From positions 1-8,093 of the forward strand of contig SKTN01000228.1 of NCBI GenBank assembly GCA_007117945.1: DNA of 8,093 nt, in the 5' to 3' direction. How positions within the stretch are numbered: position 1 is the first letter of the stretch; every line of letters begins with the position of its first letter. The stretch comes from Nitriliruptoraceae bacterium. Its GTDB lineage: Bacteria; Actinomycetota; Nitriliruptoria; Nitriliruptorales; Nitriliruptoraceae. Under the pieces are notes generated by a model, which ran no database searches, was not told the origin of the DNA, and was given only the letters and a program-made list of their open reading frames with translations. Positions 1 to 5,215 of this stretch are shown here, piece after piece. The translations under genes were made by a program, and so were the position numbers.

Positions 1-705
1 CGCGGTCAGGGCGGACCGCAGCTCACTGGTCACCAGGACCCGGTTGGCGAGCCCGGTGAGCGCGTCGTGGGTGGCGGCGTGCTCCATCCGCACCCGGGCG
101 GCCTGGGTGTCGACCAGCGAGCTCGCCAGTTCCGTGGCGAAGACCCGCAGCTCGAGCTCCGTGGCGGTGGAAGCGGCCAGGTCGGTCAGCAGCGCCTCGT
201 CGCGCTTGGTCCAGCCCCGCACCGCATCGGAGAACACGCACAGGGCACCGAGCGTGTGGCCGTCGGAGAGGACGAGCGGGATGCCGAGGTAGCCGACGAC
301 GCGACCGGTCCGTGCCGCGACGGTGTGGCGCACCCAGGGGTGCTCCCGAGCGTCGGGGATCGACAGCGCACGCCCCGTCACCATCGCGCGGGCACAGAAG
401 GACTCGTCGAGGGGCACCGTGACCTCGGCCGCCGGGAGCTCGAGCTGGTGCGAGGCGACGGTGGTCTGGACGTCCTCGACGATGGTCACGGACGCGGCAT
501 CGGCCTCCAGGACCCCTGCAGCCAGGCGGCACAGCCGCTCGAGTGGGGCACGTGGCGGCGAGTCGCGCAGCTCCAACCGACCGAGATGCTCCAGCCGGTC
601 CGGGGCCAGCAGCGGGGTGAGGTCGGGAGCAGGCTCGGTGGCGCAGGCGACCGGCAGGATGCTGCTGTCGGTCACACCGCTCGCGCTCGCGGGTGTTCGG
701 TCCAT
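1..705 (-). CDS. GAF-GGDEF signalling protein, N-terminal part (gene runs off left edge)
   Basis: Read on the minus strand, 235 codons are open from ATG 705 to the window edge. Residues about 52-187 look like a GAF sensor domain: an alpha helix (ERLCRLAAGVLEAD), a core reading VPLDESFCARAM, and the closing strand motif YLGIPLVLSDGHTLGALCVF. A helical linker (about 176-210) leads to THDALTGLANRV (212-223), the classic beginning of a GGDEF diguanylate cyclase domain. The GG(D/E)EF catalytic loop would lie outside the window, so cyclase activity and any C-terminal EAL domain cannot be judged. The likely role is cytoplasmic sensing coupled to cyclic di-GMP synthesis. No signal peptide or membrane segment is seen in the visible part. 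The start is uncertain: ATG 705 has only a weak upstream G-run, and GTG 675 overlaps the stop of a short upstream ORF. The gene is divergent from the mobA-fdhD fusion. Confidence 0.85.
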   Translation of the reverse strand, partial: MDRTPASASGVTDSSILPVACATEPAPDLTPLLAPDRLEHLGRLELRDSPPRAPLERLCRLAAGVLEADAASVTIVEDVQTTVASHQLELPAAEVTVPLDESFCARAMVTGRALSIPDAREHPWVRHTVAARTGRVVGYLGIPLVLSDGHTLGALCVFSDAVRGWTKRDEALLTDLAASTATELELRVFATELASSLVDTQAARVRMEHAATHDALTGLANRVLVTSELRSALTA

Positions 706-752
706 ACCCCGACCATCGACATCCCGGCCCCGGCCTGTAGGGCCGCGGTCAT
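672..752 (-). CDS. Possible 26-codon leader ORF coupled to the GAF-GGDEF gene
   Basis: On the minus strand, a GGAGG followed by four bases and an ATG at 752 makes the best ribosome binding site in the region. It opens a 26-residue frame that begins MTAALQAGAGMSM. Its TGA stop (674-672) overlaps a GTG (675-673) in the frame of the downstream GAF-GGDEF gene, giving the GTGA arrangement typical of translational coupling. The peptide resembles no known domain. Alternatives are chance, or a frameshift in which these residues are the true N-terminus of the downstream protein. Only the geometry supports it; no homology was recognised. Confidence 0.3.
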   Translation of the reverse strand: MTAALQAGAGMSMVGVWTEHPRARAV

Positions 753-823
753 CCCACCTCCACCTCGGTCCCACCGCGCCGGGGACCGCGCGTTACCGTG
801 CGCCGGTGGCGGGAGGCGGCAAC
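753..823. promoter_or_regulatory. Divergent intergenic region between the GAF-GGDEF locus and mobA-fdhD
   Basis: This 71-bp gap separates two divergent translation starts, so promoters for both directions probably lie here or inside the short leader ORF. On the plus strand, TACCGT (794-799) fits a loose TANNNT -10 pattern, but no matching -35 was found. A GGGAGG (811-816) precedes GTG 824 by seven bases and serves as the ribosome binding site of mobA-fdhD. No convincing operator was seen. Confidence 0.3.
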
Positions 824-2425
824 GTGGCGGAGACCGACGGCGACGGGCGAGCGGACCGCCCCGAGCCGGTCGTGCTCGGGGCCGTGCTGGTCGGTGGTGG
901 CTCACGGCGGATGGGACGGGACAAGGCCTCGCTGGTCGTCGGTGGAGCACCGCTCGTCGAGCGTGCCGTTGCCGCCCTCCGCGCGGGAACCAGCCCGAAC
1001 CGGTCGGTGCTGGTGGTCGGCCAGGATCCCGACCCGACAACGGCACATCCCCCGGCACCGGTCGGCTCGCGCTGGGTCAGCGACCTGCGGCGCGATGCCG
1101 GGCCCCTGGCGGGGCTCGAGGCTGCCCTTGCCGCCGCCCCGGACGCCGACGCCGTGCTGCTGACCGGTGTCGACCATCCCTGGCAGTCCCCGACGGTCCT
1201 GTCGTTGCTGTCCGACGGGCTGCTCGCGGCCGACCCCGCACGCTCGGCGGTGGTCCTGGGAACGGCTCGGGGTCCACAGCTGCTGATCGGGGCCTACCGA
1301 CCCTCGACCCTGCCGATCATCAGGGCGCTGCTGGATGCCGGCGAGCGTCGACTGCGGTCGTTGTGGGACCACCTCGATGTCGAGGTGATCCCACAACGGA
1401 CCTGGCGTGCTCTCGACCCCCTCGGCGCGACGGCGGTCGATGTGGACGACCCGCAGGCGCTGGCTGCGGCCGAGGAGTGGCACGCCCGGGCCGTCGCCAC
1501 CAGCGCCACCGCGGACGACCGCCCCCCACCACCGGCCCGACGCCACGTGCTCCGTGTCCGCGGCCGTGACACCGGGCCGGCGGACTACCTCGGCGACGAC
1601 GCGGACGCTGACCTCGAGGTGGAGCCCGACGACGCGGTTCTGCCGCCGGAGGGCCCCCTGGTCATCCGCGCCGCAGGGCCCGAACAGCTGCCGGTCACGC
1701 TGACCACGCTCCTGTGCACCCCGGGGCACGACCCGGAGCTGGCCGTCGGTTGGCTGCTCGGTGAGGGCGTGGCCAGCCCCCAGGACATCCTCGGTGTCGC
1801 TCCCGTCGATGAGGGGGCTGCCGGAGCGGGCCCGGCCACGATCACGGTCCGGCTCCGGCACGCCGTGCATCCGCCCGCTGCGCTCGCCCCGGACCAGCTG
1901 AACACCACTGCCACCTCGGCGCGGAGCGCCGGCCTGCCGGAGCGGTGCGCCGCCCGGCTGGCACCGATCACCGGCGACCCCTTCCTGACCGCACCCATCC
2001 CCTGGTCCCGGCTCGCGCGGCTCCCTGTGGAGCTGCGCTGGGCGAGCGGGGCCCCGAGCGACACCACCCCGACCGGCGGCGGCCACACCGCCGGAGTGTT
2101 CGACGTGCGCGGCCGCGCGGTGACCGTCCGGGGCGATATCAGCCGACACAACGCCCTCGACGCGGTCATCGGCGCCCACGCACTGCGGGGCAGCTGGCCG
2201 GATCGGGGCCTCGACGACGTGGTGTGCACGGTGTCGGGCCGGGTCGGCTACCGCCTGGTCCACACGGCGGCCACGGCGGGGATCCCGGTGCTCGTCGCGG
2301 TCGGCAGCGCCTCGGAGCTGGCGGCTCGGGCCGCCGAGCGGTTCGGCATCACCCTGGTGGGCTCCATGCGCGACGGCCACGGCACGATCCACTCCCACGC
2401 CGGAAGGGTGCAACTCGACGGCTGA
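824..2425 (+). CDS. mobA-fdhD: Fusion of molybdenum cofactor guanylyltransferase (MobA) and FdhD-like sulfurtransferase
   Basis: The protein has 533 residues from GTG 824, chosen for the GGGAGG seven bases upstream. Residues about 16-222 are MobA-like, the family that transfers a nucleotide, usually GMP, to molybdopterin to make the bis-MGD cofactor. They show the nucleotide-binding loop LVGGGSRRMGRDK (22-34), GPLAG (93-97), a likely metal-binding Asp117 in VDHPW, AGERRL, and a closing VDVDDPQAL strand. After a short Ala/Pro-rich linker, about 238-533 match FdhD, which passes sulfur from IscS to the Mo/W centre of formate dehydrogenase. Here the motifs are CTPGHDPELAVGWLLGEG (298-315), GHTAGVFD, SRHNALDAVIG (440-450) and VSGRVGYRLV. 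The FdhD CxxC loop is replaced by A366-R-S-A369, so classical persulfide transfer is doubtful. The frame is continuous and no ribosome site precedes an internal start, so this is a true fusion. Both parts act in the cytoplasm. No formate dehydrogenase gene is visible nearby. Confidence 0.88.
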   Translation: MAETDGDGRADRPEPVVLGAVLVGGGSRRMGRDKASLVVGGAPLVERAVAALRAGTSPNRSVLVVGQDPDPTTAHPPAPVGSRWVSDLRRDAGPLAGLEAALAAAPDADAVLLTGVDHPWQSPTVLSLLSDGLLAADPARSAVVLGTARGPQLLIGAYRPSTLPIIRALLDAGERRLRSLWDHLDVEVIPQRTWRALDPLGATAVDVDDPQALAAAEEWHARAVATSATADDRPPPPARRHVLRVRGRDTGPADYLGDDADADLEVEPDDAVLPPEGPLVIRAAGPEQLPVTLTTLLCTPGHDPELAVGWLLGEGVASPQDILGVAPVDEGAAGAGPATITVRLRHAVHPPAALAPDQLNTTATSARSAGLPERCAARLAPITGDPFLTAPIPWSRLARLPVELRWASGAPSDTTPTGGGHTAGVFDVRGRAVTVRGDISRHNALDAVIGAHALRGSWPDRGLDDVVCTVSGRVGYRLVHTAATAGIPVLVAVGSASELAARAAERFGITLVGSMRDGHGTIHSHAGRVQLDG

Positions 2426-2434
2426 GGTGCGCCA

Positions 2435-2466
2435 TCGGCCAGCCGGCACGTGCGCGTGGCGGCCGA
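2435..2466 (+). terminator. Stem-loop just after mobA-fdhD, possible terminator
   Basis: Ten bases past the mobA-fdhD stop, TCGGCC (2435-2440) pairs with GGCCGA (2461-2466). The stem extends inward through GCC/GGC after a single bulged A, and the loop holds the palindrome GCACGTGC (2446-2453). There is no U-tract, as is common in high-GC actinobacteria. It could instead be a transcript-stabilising hairpin. Confidence 0.4.
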
Positions 2467-2481
2467 CGCCCGCCGAGCACA

Positions 2482-2549
2482 ACGGAGCGCAGATGTACCA
2501 TCGACGCAGGGCCACGGGGGCCTTCCGATCAGCGGGAGCGGCCCCGATG
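2482..2549 (+). promoter_or_regulatory. Structured leader segment upstream of the S55 peptidase gene
   Basis: The main hairpin pairs GGGGCC (2517-2522) with GGCCCC (2540-2545), continues as TTCCG/CGGGA (2523-2527/2533-2537), and closes on the loop ATCAG with a bulged GC. Just upstream, GATG (2492-2495) can pair with CATC (2499-2502), and CATC can alternatively pair with GATG at 2546-2549. The stretch GACGCAGGGCCACGGG (2503-2518) resembles the conserved core of GEMM-I cyclic di-GMP riboswitches, but other conserved parts are not clear. It may be a riboswitch relic, a terminator, or simply GC-rich structure. TACCAT (2496-2501) fits a loose -10 pattern with no -35. The rest of the 2426-2643 gap holds only the two other hairpins listed. 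Confidence 0.3.
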
Positions 2550-2594
2550 TCCCGGCCGCCGCGAGCCTCCGCCTGCGACCCCCGAGACACCTGC

Positions 2595-2643
2595 CACCTC
2601 CGGTACGTGGCTGATCGGTGCCTGCTGCACCGGAGGTGTCGCG
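2595..2643 (+). promoter_or_regulatory. Hairpin sequestering the ribosome binding site of the S55 peptidase gene
   Basis: CACCTCCGGT (2595-2604) is a perfect reverse complement of ACCGGAGGTG (2629-2638), giving a 10-bp stem with a 24-base loop. The right arm contains GGAGGT, the only good Shine-Dalgarno sequence for GTG 2644, six bases further on. In the folded RNA the site is fully base-paired, so translation would need melting or refolding. A competing helix, GGTAC (2602-2606) with GTGCC (2618-2622), uses part of the left arm and could free the site. This is suggestive of translational control by temperature, ligand, protein or upstream ribosome movement; none is demonstrated. Confidence 0.5.
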
Positions 2644-4827
2644 GTGAAGGTCTCCACACCCCCACGGTCCCCACGTGCGCTCGTTGCGACGGCTGCCCCG
2701 AACCTACGGGCACGCGCTGTCGCTGCGGTCCTCGCCCTGGCGCTGCTGGCCGGCAGCAGCGTGCTCGCCGCCCCTGCGTCCCACGCCGAGCCGGAGTGCC
2801 CCACGGCCCTGCCGGTCGCCGCGATCGAACCCGGCGACCTCGGCTACGGCCTGACGGTGTCGCGCGGCACCACCCCTGAACCCTTCGACATCGAGGTGGT
2901 CGGCATCCTCGACAACGCCCTCGCGCCGGGGATCCCCCTCATCGTCATCGAAGCCACGTCACCGGAGATCGAGCGGGTCGGCGGCATCTGGGGTGGCATG
3001 TCCGGCTCCCCCGTCTACATCGACGACCAGTTGCTCGGTGCGGTGGCCTACGGCTTCTCCTTCGGCCCCTCGAAGCTCGGCGGTGTCACACCCGCTGCAG
3101 CCATGTTCCAGGTGCCGGGCCGTCCGACGCTGCCACCGGTCGTCACGCCGACCGAGGTCGAGTTGCCCGCGGAGCTGCGCTCAATGGCCATCGCCGACGG
3201 CGTGCCACGGTCGGCGGCCGGCACGATGCAGCCCTTCGACATCCCGGTGCGCGTCTCCGGCCCGACCGGCGCGAAGCTGGACCGCTTCGTCGCACGTTTC
3301 GAGGAGCGCTTCCCCGGCACACGCGTGGTCCGCGGCACGGGCGGTGCCGGAGCCGGACCGGACAGCTCCGGCGGCACGGTGATGGCGCCGGGGGGCAACC
3401 TCGCCGTCAGCCTGGCCTTCGGCGACTTCAGCGCCGTGGGGGTCGGGACCGCGACCTACGTGTGTGGTGAGACCGTGATCGGCTTCGGGCACCCGATGCT
3501 CTACGCCGGCGCGACCCGCCTCGGGATGCATGGCGCCAGTGCCGTCCGGATCGTGGACGACAGCGTGTTCGGGCCCTACAAGCTGGCCAATGCCGGACCC
3601 CTCGTCGGCACCATCGACAACGACCGCCTGGCCGGGGTCGCAGGCCGCCTGGGCGTGGCACCCGTGACGACCGCGATCACCTCGGCGATCACCAACCTCG
3701 ACGACGCACGGACCACCACGGGCCGCACTGACGTCGTCTACCCCGACGATGTGGCGTGGCCGATCCTGGCCCACGGCTGGACCAACCTGGACCTGCTGGT
3801 CTTCGACGACCCGGGCGTCAGCGGGACCAGCACGGTCGACTGGGTGATCGCGGGCGTGCGGCAGGATGGCTCCCCCTGGCAGCTCGAGCGACAGAACCGG
3901 CACGCCGATCGCGTCGACCTCTCGACCGCGTCGCTGTGGGAGGTGGCGTGGTACGCGGAGCTGCTGCGGACCAACGCCTACGAGGACGTGCGCATCACCG
4001 TCGTCGACTACGTGGCCGACGTGGACACCACCTACCGGTCGCTGGAGCTCTTGGGAAATGCGGTGCGCTACGAGGCGCCTGACGGTGAGGTACGCGACGC
4101 CCGCGGTGGCATCGAGGTGGAGCCGGGCGCGACCCTGCGGCTGCTGGTCCCGCTACGCGAGTACCGCGGCGAGGTGCGCACCGTCGAGGTCGAGCTCGAG
4201 GTGCCCGAGGACGCCGCTGGCTTCGGCGAGCTCGACATCGCGGGTGGCGCGTCGCTGGGCGCGGACGGCGATCTCGAGTGCCTGTTCTACCCCGAGGAGT
4301 GCGGCCGTCCCTCGGTCGGCTCCTTCGCCACCCTGTTGGACACCCTGGCATCCCAGCCGCGCAGCGACACCCTCGTGGTCACCCTGCGACTGTACGACGA
4401 GGTGTGGTCGTCCGAGGACGAGCCGGTCGGCGACAGCCTCGCGTTCGACGGGCCGGATCCTGCGCCGAGCAGCCGGACGTCGGTCCAACTCGACGAGGTG
4501 GTGACGGGACGGACCTTCATCGAGGTGTACACGGATCTCGAACCCGAGCCCGAACCGGAGCCGGAGCCCGAGCCCGAGCCCGAGCCCGAACTCGAACCAG
4601 AGCCCGAAGCCGAGCGGCCCGAGCCCGAACGCACCGTCGTGCCGGTCGAGGTGGCCGGGGTACAGGTGACCCGTGCACCCACCGTGGCAGCCACACCGAC
4701 CACGACCCCGAGGCTGCAACGCACGGGCAGCGATGCCCTGCTGCTCGCCATCCTGGGATCGCTGGCGATCGGCGGCGGCACGACCACCCTGCTCGCCGAC
4801 CGGCGCCGACGTGGCGGTGCCAGCTGA
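2644..4827 (+). CDS. Secreted, probably wall-anchored SpoIVB/S55-type serine peptidase
   Basis: The protein has 727 residues from GTG 2644, chosen for the GGAGGT six bases upstream and the signal peptide that begins there. The peptide has an Arg-rich start, a hydrophobic core AVAAVLALALLAG (25-37) and likely cleavage after SHA (48). Next come LGYGLTVSRGTTPEPFDIEV and GGIWGGMSGSPVYIDDQLLG, where Ser120 in GMSGSP matches the S55 nucleophile. Further on, VGVGTATYVCGETVIGFGHPM carries His283, matching the S55 catalytic His. In SpoIVB the His segment comes before the Ser segment; here the order is reversed. The region after about 340 is beta-rich and unassigned. Residues 633-663 form a Glu-Pro stalk. 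The C-terminus has LQRTG (691-695), a hydrophobic helix (698-718) and an Arg-rich tail, the layout of a sortase substrate. S55 proteins cleave few targets, often in signalling, so a housekeeping digestive role is not assumed. The substrate is unknown. No PDZ domain was recognised. Confidence 0.85.
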   Translation: MKVSTPPRSPRALVATAAPNLRARAVAAVLALALLAGSSVLAAPASHAEPECPTALPVAAIEPGDLGYGLTVSRGTTPEPFDIEVVGILDNALAPGIPLIVIEATSPEIERVGGIWGGMSGSPVYIDDQLLGAVAYGFSFGPSKLGGVTPAAAMFQVPGRPTLPPVVTPTEVELPAELRSMAIADGVPRSAAGTMQPFDIPVRVSGPTGAKLDRFVARFEERFPGTRVVRGTGGAGAGPDSSGGTVMAPGGNLAVSLAFGDFSAVGVGTATYVCGETVIGFGHPMLYAGATRLGMHGASAVRIVDDSVFGPYKLANAGPLVGTIDNDRLAGVAGRLGVAPVTTAITSAITNLDDARTTTGRTDVVYPDDVAWPILAHGWTNLDLLVFDDPGVSGTSTVDWVIAGVRQDGSPWQLERQNRHADRVDLSTASLWEVAWYAELLRTNAYEDVRITVVDYVADVDTTYRSLELLGNAVRYEAPDGEVRDARGGIEVEPGATLRLLVPLREYRGEVRTVEVELEVPEDAAGFGELDIAGGASLGADGDLECLFYPEECGRPSVGSFATLLDTLASQPRSDTLVVTLRLYDEVWSSEDEPVGDSLAFDGPDPAPSSRTSVQLDEVVTGRTFIEVYTDLEPEPEPEPEPEPEPEPELEPEPEAERPEPERTVVPVEVAGVQVTRAPTVAATPTTTPRLQRTGSDALLLAILGSLAIGGGTTTLLADRRRRGGAS
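4540..4632 (+). repeat. Glu-Pro (GAGCCC-type hexamer) repeat in the S55 peptidase stalk
   Basis: Eight tandem GA(A/G)CC(C/G) hexamers at 4540-4587 encode eight Glu-Pro units, followed by imperfect units (EL, EP, EP, EA, ER, P, EP, ER). Such acidic, proline-rich segments form stiff extended stalks that hold a domain away from the cell wall. Tandem hexamers are prone to slippage, so stalk length may vary between strains. Confidence 0.9.
4714..4824 (+). other. Sortase-type sorting signal (LQRTG variant) of the S55 peptidase
   Basis: The final 37 codons read LQRTG, then Ser-Asp, a hydrophobic stretch of about 21 residues starting ALLLAILGSLAIGGG, then DRRRRGGAS. This is the three-part layout of cell-wall sorting signals, with Gln in place of the usual Pro of LPxTG. 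If no sortase accepts it, the segment would still work as a C-terminal membrane anchor. No sortase gene is in the window. Confidence 0.65.
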
Positions 4828-4835
4828 CATCGCCC

Positions 4836-4847
4836 TCGGGTACCCGA
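4836..4847. repeat. 12-bp perfect palindrome between convergent genes
   Basis: TCGGGTACCCGA is self-complementary and lies in the 26-bp gap between the stops of the S55 gene and the convergent 97-residue gene. It has no loop and no U-tract, so it would be a weak terminator at best. Given the GC content, chance is possible. Confidence 0.35.
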
Positions 4848-4853
4848 ACGTGC

Positions 4854-5147
4854 TCAGTCGAAAGCCGCAGGGAGACGATCCAACTGCCTGGCGAGGTCGC
4901 CGGTGTCGAAGGCGACGAACTGGTCGTAGCGCAGACCCAACTCGACCTCGCCAGGCCCCGCGGTGCGCACCCTGGCTTCCAACGGCCGCTGATGGGCTCG
5001 GAAGCTGAAACGATCCCCCGGCTTCTTGAGGACCGCTCCCCCCTCCTTGCGCTCGTGCTCGTGGAAGCCGAACCGCAGGAGGGTGGTCACCACCGCGTCA
5101 ACGGACGGCGCGGACACGGTGCGGGTGGGACGGGGAGCGAACTGCAT
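4854..5147 (-). CDS. Small protein of unknown function (97 residues)
   Basis: The frame is open from ATG 5147 and is preceded on the minus strand by GAGAGGA about seven bases upstream, a good ribosome binding site. The product is soluble, with no signal peptide or membrane helix. It starts MQFAPRPTRTVSAP, has a likely helix (SVDAVVTTLLRFGF, 15-28), a charged patch (HEHERKEGG), beta-like segments around RFSFRAHQRPLEARVR and VELGLRYDQFVAF, and ends in a short amphipathic helix (DLARQLDRLPAAF). I do not recognise the family. It lies 68 bp downstream of the GNAT-membrane gene on the same strand, so co-transcription is likely. That gap contains a small hairpin, TGCAC (5175-5179) with GTGCA (5186-5190), which may attenuate or process the transcript. 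Confidence 0.75.
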   Translation of the reverse strand: MQFAPRPTRTVSAPSVDAVVTTLLRFGFHEHERKEGGAVLKKPGDRFSFRAHQRPLEARVRTAGPGEVELGLRYDQFVAFDTGDLARQLDRLPAAFD

Positions 5148-5215
5148 GGTGGTTCCTCTCGTTGCGCTCAGCGATGCACGGCGATGTGCAGCGCCCTCTT
5201 GTTCGGACGGGATGC

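Noticed and set aside
67..1569. 500-residue plus-strand frame over the GAF-GGDEF gene and the MobA half
   Set aside because: It conflicts with two genes supported by motifs and shows no domain of its own.
902..2713. 603-residue open frame on the minus strand antisense to mobA-fdhD
   Set aside because: It mirrors the fusion gene, has no recognisable domain and has a composition rich in Arg/Gly/Pro/Ala; long antisense frames are expected in DNA this GC-rich.
2427..2879. 150-residue plus-strand frame beginning just after mobA-fdhD
   Set aside because: It overlaps the S55 gene in another frame, has no good ribosome site and an Arg/Cys-rich shadow composition; the S55 signal peptide frame is the coding one.
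5165..5194. Hairpin TGCAC/GTGCA between the GNAT and 97-residue genes as a true terminator
   Set aside because: The stem is only five base pairs with no U-tract; too weak to call a terminator.
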